A stretch of 64,000 nt of DNA from Ruminococcus sp. (lineage in GTDB: Bacteria; Bacillota; Clostridia; Oscillospirales; Acutalibacteraceae), in assembly GCA_017473775.1 (NCBI GenBank), contig JAFUJH010000040.1:1-64000 (forward strand), given 5' to 3'. The translations under genes were made by a program, and so were the position numbers. Shown here in pieces: positions 26,747 to 34,342 of the stretch; position 1 is the first letter of the stretch; every line of letters begins with the position of its first letter. Under the pieces are notes generated by a model that worked only from the letters and a program-made list of their open reading frames with translations, ran no database searches and was not told where the DNA came from.

Positions 26747-27820
26747 ATGTCTGAATATAATAAACGAATTTCACATATAGCACAGTCACTGAAGTCTGCT
26801 GACGCGGCACTGGTGTCCTCTGATATCAGTGTCACTTACCTGACAGGCTTTGAGCACTCTGAGGGTTATGTACTTATTGGCAAGGATGTAAGCTACTTCC
26901 TTGTGGATTTTCGTTATGCCGAGGCTGCACAAAAGCTTGTCAAGCATATGGAGGTTGTAGTTTTCAGCGTAGTTTTTGATACAATCAACGAGCTTTTAAG
27001 CAGTATGAATGCAAAGAGCGTAGCTATTGAAGCGAGCGCTGTAACACTTTCATCCTACAAGTCCTTCTGTGATAAGCTCAATGCTCAGGTTGTAGACTCC
27101 GATGAGCTCAGCAAGGCAATTTCAGAGCTCAGACTTATCAAATCTCCCGAGGAGATTGTGAGACTCAGAAAGGCTCAGCAAATTGCAGAAGCTGCATACA
27201 CAGAGCTTCTTAATGATATCAAGGTTGGTATCACCGAGAAGGAAATTGCTGTACGCCTTGAGTATCTTATGAAGATGAAGGGTGCAGAGCGAGTTGCCTT
27301 CGACCTGATTACTGTAACAGGAAAGAAGACCTCACTGCCTCACGGCGTCCCCGGTGATGTCAAGGTACAGCACGGTGATTTTATCACCTTCGATATAGGT
27401 GCTGTCTATGACGGATACCACAGCGATATGACAAGAACAATTGCAATCGGATCAGCTTCTGAACAGCAGAGGGAGATTTATAATATTGTCCTTGATGCAC
27501 ACCTGAAGGCTATGGCTTATGTCAAAGCAGGTGTTACAGGCTTTGATGTTGACAAGGTAGCCCGTGATGTAATTACAGATGCAGGCTACGGCAAATACTT
27601 CGGTCATTCTACAGGTCACGGTGTGGGACTTGAGATTCACGAGGCTCCTTACGCAGGTCCTCGCTCAACAGACATTCTCTGTGAGAATATGACTGTTACC
27701 ATTGAGCCCGGTATTTACCTGCCTGATAGGTTCGGTGTCCGCATAGAAGATACAGTTCTTATCACCAAAGAAGGCTCAGAATCCTTTGCTTCTATACCAA
27801 AGGAATTAATAATTCTTTAA
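26747..27820 (+). CDS. pepP: Xaa-Pro aminopeptidase (M24 family)
   Basis: This metallopeptidase releases N-terminal residues next to proline. The 357-residue protein has a creatinase-like N-terminal domain and the M24 pita-bread domain with metal ligands in FDIGAVYDGYHSDMTRT, HSTGHGVGLEIHEAP, TIEPGIYLP and GVRIEDTV. It comes before efp, an order found in many Firmicutes. GAAAGG precedes the ATG. The gene symbol follows common usage; the exact M24B subtype is not certain. Confidence 0.93.
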   Translation: MSEYNKRISHIAQSLKSADAALVSSDISVTYLTGFEHSEGYVLIGKDVSYFLVDFRYAEAAQKLVKHMEVVVFSVVFDTINELLSSMNAKSVAIEASAVTLSSYKSFCDKLNAQVVDSDELSKAISELRLIKSPEEIVRLRKAQQIAEAAYTELLNDIKVGITEKEIAVRLEYLMKMKGAERVAFDLITVTGKKTSLPHGVPGDVKVQHGDFITFDIGAVYDGYHSDMTRTIAIGSASEQQREIYNIVLDAHLKAMAYVKAGVTGFDVDKVARDVITDAGYGKYFGHSTGHGVGLEIHEAPYAGPRSTDILCENMTVTIEPGIYLPDRFGVRIEDTVLITKEGSESFASIPKELIIL

Positions 27821-27826
27821 TCCCTA

Positions 27827-27856
27827 TTGACAATATATCGGTATTTTATGTATAAT
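27827..27856 (+). promoter_or_regulatory. Promoter of efp
   Basis: TTGACA (27827-27832), 18 bp, TATAAT (27851-27856). It begins just after the pepP stop, so efp can be expressed independently. Confidence 0.8.
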
Positions 27857-27911
27857 GTTTAAGGAAATTTGCGGATTAACCGCATAATCAATACATTTGG
27901 AGGAATCATTT

Positions 27912-28469
27912 ATGATATCTGCAGGCGATTTTAGAAATGGCGTTACATTTGAAATGGACGGCCAGGTTGTTTCTATCGTAGAGTTCCAGCATGTTAAGCC
28001 CGGCAAAGGTGCCGCTTTCGTGAGAACTAAGATCAGAAATGTTATCACCGGTTCTGTTGTTGAGAAGACTTTCAATCCCAACGACAAGTACCCCACAGCA
28101 TTCATTGAGAGAAGAGATATGGAGTACAGCTACAACGATGGCGACCTCTATTACTTCATGGACACAGAGACATGGGAGCAGGTTCCCATCGGTAAGGACA
28201 TCCTTGGCGATAACTTCAAGTTTGTTAAGGAGAACATGGTTTGTAAGGTTCTTTCTTACAAGGGCAGCGTATTCGGCGTAGAGCCTCCCAACTTTGTTGA
28301 GCTGGTTGTTGCTCAGACCGACCCCGGTTTTGCCGGCAATACTGCTACCAATGCTCTCAAGCCCGCTACTCTTGAGACAGGCGCTGAGATTAAGGTTCCC
28401 CTCTTTATCGAGGAAGGCGAGCTTCTCCAGATCGACACCCGTACCGGTGAGTACATCGGCCGTGCTTAA
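27912..28469 (+). CDS. efp: Elongation factor P
   Basis: EF-P rescues ribosomes stalled at polyproline stretches. The 185-residue protein has the three beta-barrel domains of the family. The tip loop [14 protein letters not shown] holds the lysine that is modified in many bacteria. The closing segment is [15 protein letters not shown]. The ATG at 27912 follows TTTGGAGGAATC. No EF-P modification gene is seen in the window. Confidence 0.97.
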   Translation: MISAGDFRNGVTFEMDGQVVSIVEFQHVKPGKGAAFVRTKIRNVITGSVVEKTFNPNDKYPTAFIERRDMEYSYNDGDLYYFMDTETWEQVPIGKDILGDNFKFVKENMVCKVLSYKGSVFGVEPPNFVELVVAQTDPGFAGNTATNALKPATLETGAEIKVPLFIEEGELLQIDTRTGEYIGRA

Positions 28470-28489
28470 TCAGAGAGGTAGGATTTATT

Positions 28490-28981
28490 ATGACTTTAAC
28501 TGAGAAAATTGCTTACATCCGCGGTCTTGCTGAGGGCTTAAAGCTTGACGAGTCCAAGGATGAGGTTAAGGTTATCAAGGCAATGATGGATCTTCTTGAG
28601 GATATGGCTGTATCAGTCGCTGACCTTGAGGATTATGTTGACGAAATGAGCTTACAGCTTGATGAAGTTGACGAGGACCTTGCAACTCTCGAGGACGAGA
28701 TTTACGAGGACTGCTGTGATTGCTGTGATGACGATTGCGATTGCTGTGATTGTTGCGACGATGATTGCGATTGTTGCGATTGCGACGATGACTGCGACTG
28801 TGACTGCGTATACTACGAGGTTACTTGCCCCAGCTGTGAGGAGACCATCTGCGTTGATGAGGATACTCTTCTTGTTGGTGAGGTAATGTGCCCCGAGTGC
28901 GGCGAGATTCTGGAGTTTGACTTCAGTGACCTTGACCTTGGTGACGATTGCTGCTGTTGCGGTTGTGAGGATGAGGACTAA
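28490..28981 (+). CDS. CD1247-like protein with tandem Cys-Asp repeats
   Basis: This 163-residue, strongly acidic protein has four parts. Residues 1-70 are a predicted coiled coil starting MTLTEKIAYIRGLAEGL, as in the clostridial CD1247 N-terminal family. Residues 74-106 are a run of only Cys and Asp with 16 cysteines, built from a 10-residue unit (CCDCCDDDCD) repeated twice plus a variant. Residues 113-137 form a zinc-ribbon-like pair (CPSC and CPEC), and the end carries CCCCGC (154-159). Metal binding is likely; function is unknown. AGAGAGGTAGG precedes the ATG, and it follows efp by 20 bp, probably in the same transcript. Confidence 0.85.
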   Translation: MTLTEKIAYIRGLAEGLKLDESKDEVKVIKAMMDLLEDMAVSVADLEDYVDEMSLQLDEVDEDLATLEDEIYEDCCDCCDDDCDCCDCCDDDCDCCDCDDDCDCDCVYYEVTCPSCEETICVDEDTLLVGEVMCPECGEILEFDFSDLDLGDDCCCCGCEDED

Positions 28982-29014
28982 TCCTTATCCTACGCACAAA
29001 TTAATATCAAGGAC

Positions 29015-29052
29015 AACACCTCTTGTGTATGATACACAGGGGGTGTTTTTTT
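29015..29052 (+). terminator. Terminator after the Cys-Asp gene, overlapping the yunB start
   Basis: A 14-bp stem with two G-U pairs (29015-29028 with 29034-29047) is followed by a T-run (29046-29052). The yunB start codon TTG lies at the end of that T-run, and the G-rich 3' arm is the only visible yunB ribosome binding site. Confidence 0.82.
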
Positions 29053-29689
29053 GTTAGCACACAGAAAACTCAGCAAAGGCAAGAAGCTTTTTATTAAAAT
29101 CATCTGTGTTATTCTTGCTCTTCTTATAGGTTTCTTTTGTTTATTTGAATATAAGGCAAGGGATTTGGTACATAACCTTATTGATAATGAACTGGAAATT
29201 CACGCCATGAACGCTATTGATAATGCAGTACTGCAGGTGCTTGAGGAGTCACCTGTGCAGTATAGCAGTATTATAGTATCAAACACCGATGAAAACGGTG
29301 CTATAAGCTCCTTACAGACAGACACTCTTGCAGTGAATAAGCTGAAATCAAAACTATCCATGGCAATCACACAGAATATACGGCAGGAGCAGAAAACAAG
29401 AGTAGGAATTCCTGCCGGTGCTTTCACAGGACTTGTGCTGTTATCTGATATCGGTCCTGATATATTCGTGTCCCTTACGCTGGGTGGCAGTGTCACAACA
29501 ACCATCAAATCTGAGTTTTACAGTGCAGGAATCAATCAGACTATACACAGGGTTTATCTTGTTGTAGATGCAGATGTAAGCATGACTTGTCCCATTATTT
29601 TTTACGAGACTCAGTTTATCACAGAGTATGAACTGTGCCATACAGTTATAGTTGGTAATACTCCGCAGTTTTTCGCCAATACAGGGTAA
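29051..29689 (+). CDS. yunB: Sporulation protein YunB
   Basis: The 212-residue protein has a basic N-terminus, one membrane segment (KLFIKIICVILALLIGFFCL) and an extracytoplasmic domain with QYSSIIVSNTDENG and IPAGAFTGLVLLSDIGPDI. B. subtilis YunB is made in the mother cell under sigma-E and is needed for normal spores; the precise role is unclear. The start must be TTG at 29051, because the next in-frame methionine lies after the membrane segment. No promoter is seen upstream apart from readthrough of the hairpin. Confidence 0.85.
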   Translation: MLAHRKLSKGKKLFIKIICVILALLIGFFCLFEYKARDLVHNLIDNELEIHAMNAIDNAVLQVLEESPVQYSSIIVSNTDENGAISSLQTDTLAVNKLKSKLSMAITQNIRQEQKTRVGIPAGAFTGLVLLSDIGPDIFVSLTLGGSVTTTIKSEFYSAGINQTIHRVYLVVDADVSMTCPIIFYETQFITEYELCHTVIVGNTPQFFANTG

Positions 29690-29755
29690 GCTATAATTGG
29701 TAGATTGCATCAATATTTTTCTTCTATATATTGTATTAATTCTTGTCATAAAGTC

Positions 29756-29784
29756 TTGAAATAAATAAGATGTTGTGGTATGAT
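29756..29784 (+). promoter_or_regulatory. Promoter of miaB
   Basis: TTGAAA (29756-29761), 17 bp, TATGAT (29779-29784), with a TGG extended -10. It directs the miaB-ylbF-mutS-mutL-miaA region. Confidence 0.75.
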
Positions 29785-29819
29785 ATACTAATCAAATTAT
29801 AACATTGGGGGAGTATGTC

Positions 29820-31226
29820 CTGTCTAATTTATATCAGTACAAACAAATGCCAACTCAGCGGCAGGAGTACATCAGTCTCATTGCCGAAATAATGGATATA
29901 AGAAAGCGTGGAGATAAGCCTATGGCTTGCATCCACACCTACGGCTGTCAGCAGAATGTGGCAGACAGTGAAAAAATCAAGGGATACCTGCACCTTGCAG
30001 GCTTTGATTTCACAGACAATGCAGAGGATGCAGACTTAATTTTGTTCAACACCTGTGCTATCAGAGAACACGCCGAGGATAGAGTTTTCGGCAATGTGGG
30101 AGCACTCAAGAACATCAAGCGTCGTCATCCCTCGGTGACTATTGCCTTGTGTGGTTGTATGATGGAGCAAAAGGTTGTAGCCGACAGAATTTACAAGAGC
30201 TATCCTTTTGTAAATCTTGTGTTTGGTACACACGCAATTTCTCGCTTCCCGGAGCTATTTTATAATCAGCTTGTCAATGGCAGGCGTATCTTTGATACCT
30301 GTGATGACAACGCTATCTACGAGGATGTCCCCACACTCAGAGATAAGCAGTTCAAGGGCTGGCTTCCTGTTATGTATGGCTGTGACAACTTCTGTTCCTA
30401 TTGCATAGTGCCATATGTGAGGGGCCGTGAACGCTCCAGAAGCAGTGAGGCTGTTATTGCTGAGGCTCGGGCTATGATTGAAGCAGGCTATAAGGAGATT
30501 ACACTTCTTGGTCAGAATGTCAATTCTTACGGCAAGGGGCTGGATGAGGATATTACTTTCTCTGAACTTCTGCGTAGAATTGATGCTATTGAGGGTGACT
30601 ATATACTCAGGTTTATGACCTCTCACCCCAAGGATTGTACTCACGAGCTTATTGATACAATAGCGGAGTCAAAGCATATTTCAAAGCACTTGCATCTGCC
30701 TTTCCAGTCAGGAAGCAGTAAGATACTAAAGGCAATGAACAGACGCTATACAAGGGAAAAATACCTGAGCATTATCGACTACGCAAAGAGCAAAATCCCG
30801 GATGTATCCCTTACAAGTGATATCATTGTCGGCTTCCCGGGTGAGACATACGAGGATTTCTGCGAGACACTGTCTCTTATCAAAGAGGTTGAGTTTATAT
30901 CTCTGTTTACTTTCATTTATTCACGCAGACCCGGCACGCCTGCCGCAGAGCTCCCCGATGTTGTTACCGAGGAGGAGAAGGGCAAGTGGTTCACAGAACT
31001 TCTGAAAACTCAGGAGGAGATTGCCGCCGGCCGTTGCAAATCTATGGTAGGCTCAACCGAGCGTGTACTTGTTGAGGAGATTAACGAGAAGAACGGACTC
31101 CTCTCTTGCCGTACATCGGGCAATATCATAGTAGAGGTTCAGGCTGATGACTCACTTATAGGAACATTCCAGAATGTCAGAATTACCGAAGCTCGCAATT
31201 GGATACTCCGAGGCGAGGTAATATAA
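29820..31226 (+). CDS. miaB: tRNA-2-methylthio-N6-isopentenyladenosine synthase
   Basis: MiaB adds the methylthio group to i6A37 of tRNA, using two 4Fe-4S clusters. The domains are complete: the N-terminal UPF0004 part with HTYGCQQNVADSEK, LFNTCAIREHA and LCGCMMEQK, the radical SAM motif CDNFCSYC, and a C-terminal TRAM domain. The start is uncertain. CTG at 29820 has GGGGGAG 6 nt upstream and yields MSNLYQYKQMPTQ; TTG 29805 overlaps that site and ATG 29847 has no binding site. miaA, which makes the substrate of MiaB, is the last gene of the same run. Confidence 0.94.
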   Translation: MSNLYQYKQMPTQRQEYISLIAEIMDIRKRGDKPMACIHTYGCQQNVADSEKIKGYLHLAGFDFTDNAEDADLILFNTCAIREHAEDRVFGNVGALKNIKRRHPSVTIALCGCMMEQKVVADRIYKSYPFVNLVFGTHAISRFPELFYNQLVNGRRIFDTCDDNAIYEDVPTLRDKQFKGWLPVMYGCDNFCSYCIVPYVRGRERSRSSEAVIAEARAMIEAGYKEITLLGQNVNSYGKGLDEDITFSELLRRIDAIEGDYILRFMTSHPKDCTHELIDTIAESKHISKHLHLPFQSGSSKILKAMNRRYTREKYLSIIDYAKSKIPDVSLTSDIIVGFPGETYEDFCETLSLIKEVEFISLFTFIYSRRPGTPAAELPDVVTEEEKGKWFTELLKTQEEIAAGRCKSMVGSTERVLVEEINEKNGLLSCRTSGNIIVEVQADDSLIGTFQNVRITEARNWILRGEVI

Positions 31227-31254
31227 AATACAAAAATAAAGGAGATTTTTTAAA

Positions 31255-31656
31255 ATGGATATTATCGAACTTTCAAGAGAACTTGGCAGAAAGATTCAGC
31301 AGGAGGAGTCCTATGTGGCTCTGCAGGAGGCTAACAAGGCAGTAGAGGCTGACGAGGCATTACAGTCCCTCATTGGCGAGTTCAACCTTCTCAAGCTTCA
31401 GCTCAACGAGAAGCTCACAGCAGCAGAGCGTGACGAGGAGGCTATTAAGGAGCTTAACACCAAAATGCGTACACTCTATGCAGATATTATGGCAAACGAT
31501 GCTATGATTAAGCTCAACGAGTCCAAGAATGCTTTTGATGCAGTTATGCAGCGTGTATTTGCAATTGTTTCAAATTCTGCAAACGGCGAGGACCCCAACA
31601 CAACAGATTATCACGCTTGCTCAGGTAGCTGCAGCACCTGCGGCGGCTGCCACTAA
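31255..31656 (+). CDS. YlbF/YmcA family regulator with cysteine tail
   Basis: This 133-residue helical protein matches the YlbF/YmcA (com_ylbF) family: ELSRELGRKIQQEESYVAL and DEALQSLIGEFNLLKLQLNE. In B. subtilis YlbF, YmcA and YaaT form an Fe-S complex acting with RNase Y in mRNA maturation, competence and sporulation. The tail ends in CSGSCSTCGGCH with cysteines 122, 126, 129 and 132, suited to an iron-sulfur cluster. AAAGGAGA precedes the ATG. It sits between miaB and mutS. Confidence 0.88.
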   Translation: MDIIELSRELGRKIQQEESYVALQEANKAVEADEALQSLIGEFNLLKLQLNEKLTAAERDEEAIKELNTKMRTLYADIMANDAMIKLNESKNAFDAVMQRVFAIVSNSANGEDPNTTDYHACSGSCSTCGGCH

Positions 31657-31704
31657 TAACACACTAAGCAGTTTCTCATACTAACGGATAAGGAAGTGTA
31701 AACA

Positions 31705-34308
31705 ATGGCGGAGCTGTCTCCGATGATGAAGCAGTATTTTGAAATAAAAGAGCGTAATAAGGACAGCATTCTTTTCTTCAGACTTGGCGATTTTTACGAG
31801 ATGTTCTTTGACGATGCAAAGGTTGCATCCAGAGAGCTGGACTTAACCCTTACGGGCCGAGATTGCGGGCAGGAGGAGCGTGCACCTATGTGCGGTGTGC
31901 CCTTCCATAGCTGTGAGGGTTATATTGCTAAGCTTGTGGCAAAGGGTTATAAGGTTGCTATCTGTGAGCAGACAGAAGACCCTGCAACTGCAAAAGGACT
32001 TGTAACCCGTGATGTTATCCGTGTTATTACTCCCGGTACAGTTGTTGAGTCAACAATGCTTGACGAAAGTAGAAACAACTACATCTGCTGTGCCTATTAC
32101 CGAGACAAATCCATCGGTGTATGCTTCTGCGATGTTTCCACAGGTCAGCTGTATGCGACTCAACTATCGGGTAAGAACTCTCTGGATAATCTTAAAGACC
32201 AGCTTGTAAGCTACAACCCCCACGAGATACTCCTGGGTGGCTTTGGTTCTTATTCTGCAAATGTTGAGCGTTTCATTAGAGACAGACTTATCTGCAGTGT
32301 AGAAAAGCTCTCTGAGGAGGACTTCTCTTACCTTGATTGTCTGGATGCAGTTATGGCTCAATTTCCGCAGGCTCAGTATGAATCTGTCAAGGATTCCACA
32401 GAGCTTGTCTGTGCTTTGGGTGCACTTCTTTATTATCTCAGAAAAACCCAGATGACGGGTCTTGAGCGAATCACAAGCATCGAGCTGTATCAGGATACTC
32501 AGTTTATGCGTCTTGATTTCAACACAAGGCGTAATCTGGAGCTTACCCAGACTATGATTACCAAGGAGAAGCGAGGCTCTCTGCTCTGGGTGCTTGATAA
32601 AACAAAAACAGCAATGGGTAAGCGACTGCTCAGAACATGGATAGAAAATCCGTTGATGAATGTAGCCGCTGTTATCAGACGCCAGTCTGCAGTAGCGGAG
32701 CTTGTTGATGATACTGTGACACGCCTGGAGCTTACAGCAGTGCTTACAGGTATCCTTGATATCAAGCGTATAATGACCAAGATTGTATACGGCAGTGCCA
32801 ATGCCAGAGAGCTCCGCTCCCTGTGCAGTGCAACAGTAAATCTGCCTCAGATTAAGAGCTTGCTTGTGCAAAGCACATCACCTTATCTCAAGGATTTATA
32901 TAATTCTCTGGATACACTGGAGGGTATACACGCACTTATTGATTTAGCCATAGTTGATGAGCCTCCCTTTACGGTTCGTGAAGGAGGTATGATCAGAAAG
33001 GGCTATAATCAGGAGCTCGACCAAATCAGCTCAGATATGACCGATTCCACATCTCTGCTTGCTCAGATAGAAGCCTCAGAGCGTGAGAAGACAGGTATAC
33101 CTAAGCTCAAGGTCGGCTACAGCCGTGTGTTCGGCTATTTTATCGAGGTTACCAATTCCTACAAGAATATGGTGCCCGATTATTACATAAGAAAACAAAC
33201 TCTCACTAACTGTGAGCGCTATATAGTTCCCGAGCTCAAGGATCTGGAAGGCAGAATCCTTGGTGCAAAGGACAAGGCTACCGCTCTGGAGTACGAGCTG
33301 TTTACTCAGGTGCGTACTCAGGTGTCAGAGAATCTTCAGCGTATCGAGCGTACAGCAGATGCAATTGCCCAGCTCGATGTACTGACCTCTCTTGCAAATG
33401 TAGCATCAGATAACAGATATGTAAGACCCGAGGTTGACCTGTCCTCTGTTATTTGCCTCAAGGCATCCCGCCACCCTGTAGTCGAGGAGCTCCTTGACGG
33501 CACCCGTTTTGTTTCCAACGATGTTTACCTTGATAACGGCGAAAACCGTGTAGCAATCATTACAGGTCCCAATATGGCAGGTAAGTCTACCTATATGCGT
33601 CAGACAGCACTGATTGTAATTATGGCACAGATAGGGTCATTTGTACCCTGTGATTCTGCTCATATCGGTATTGTTGATGCGGTTTATACCCGTGTCGGTG
33701 CATCCGATGACCTTGCCTCTGGCCAGTCAACCTTTATGGTTGAAATGAGCGAGGTTGCCAATATTGTCAAGTCTGCTACATCAAAGAGCCTGCTTGTTTT
33801 TGACGAGATAGGCAGGGGTACTTCTACCTATGACGGTATGAGCATAGCCCGTGCTGTTCTGGAGTTTGTAGCGGATAAAAAGCGACTGGGTGCAAAGTCT
33901 CTCTTTGCTACTCATTATCACGAGCTTACTGTTCTTGAGGAGCTTATAGAAGGCGTTAAGAATTACAACATCGCTGTTAAGAAACGCGGAGATGAGATTA
34001 CCTTCCTCAGAAGAATCATTCCCGGCGGTGCAGATGACAGCTACGGTATCGAGGTTGCAAAGCTTGCAGGTGTTCCCGAGTGGATTATCAGCAGAGCCAA
34101 GCAGATTCTCAAGGAGCTTACCGAACAAGCTCCCGATAATACCAGAGAAGCACTCAGGACTGTTAATTCTGCTACTGATGATTTACAGCTTTCACTGATA
34201 CCTGCATCTGATAATGCTGTGGCAGACAAACTTCGTAATACGGATGTGGATACCTTGACTCCCATTGAGGCAATCAATCTTCTTTACGAATTAAAGAAAT
34301 TACTCTGA
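31705..34308 (+). CDS. mutS: DNA mismatch repair protein MutS
   Basis: MutS detects mismatches and, with MutL, starts repair. The 867-residue protein has the mismatch-reading FYE motif (30-32) in RLGDFYEMFF, connector, lever and clamp domains, the Walker A loop GPNMAGKST (621-629), and FDEIGRGTSTYDG followed by FATHYHEL. It is clearly MutS1, not MutS2. TAAGGAAG precedes the ATG. mutL follows 34 bp downstream. Confidence 0.98.
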   Translation: MAELSPMMKQYFEIKERNKDSILFFRLGDFYEMFFDDAKVASRELDLTLTGRDCGQEERAPMCGVPFHSCEGYIAKLVAKGYKVAICEQTEDPATAKGLVTRDVIRVITPGTVVESTMLDESRNNYICCAYYRDKSIGVCFCDVSTGQLYATQLSGKNSLDNLKDQLVSYNPHEILLGGFGSYSANVERFIRDRLICSVEKLSEEDFSYLDCLDAVMAQFPQAQYESVKDSTELVCALGALLYYLRKTQMTGLERITSIELYQDTQFMRLDFNTRRNLELTQTMITKEKRGSLLWVLDKTKTAMGKRLLRTWIENPLMNVAAVIRRQSAVAELVDDTVTRLELTAVLTGILDIKRIMTKIVYGSANARELRSLCSATVNLPQIKSLLVQSTSPYLKDLYNSLDTLEGIHALIDLAIVDEPPFTVREGGMIRKGYNQELDQISSDMTDSTSLLAQIEASEREKTGIPKLKVGYSRVFGYFIEVTNSYKNMVPDYYIRKQTLTNCERYIVPELKDLEGRILGAKDKATALEYELFTQVRTQVSENLQRIERTADAIAQLDVLTSLANVASDNRYVRPEVDLSSVICLKASRHPVVEELLDGTRFVSNDVYLDNGENRVAIITGPNMAGKSTYMRQTALIVIMAQIGSFVPCDSAHIGIVDAVYTRVGASDDLASGQSTFMVEMSEVANIVKSATSKSLLVFDEIGRGTSTYDGMSIARAVLEFVADKKRLGAKSLFATHYHELTVLEELIEGVKNYNIAVKKRGDEITFLRRIIPGGADDSYGIEVAKLAGVPEWIISRAKQILKELTEQAPDNTREALRTVNSATDDLQLSLIPASDNAVADKLRNTDVDTLTPIEAINLLYELKKLL

Positions 34309-34342
34309 TAATTACAACTTTTTATAAACGGAGGTGATATGT

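Noticed and set aside
28711..28808. Tandem repeat considered as CRISPR or satellite
   Set aside because: It is wholly inside an open frame with a ribosome binding site, the units adjoin without spacers, and the variation keeps Cys and Asp codons.
29815..29850. Frameshift at the start of miaB (ATG 29815 with an extra CTGTC)
   Set aside because: Removing five bases would join that ATG to the frame, but the ribosome binding site would then be only 1 nt away. CTG 29820 explains the sequence without a mutation.
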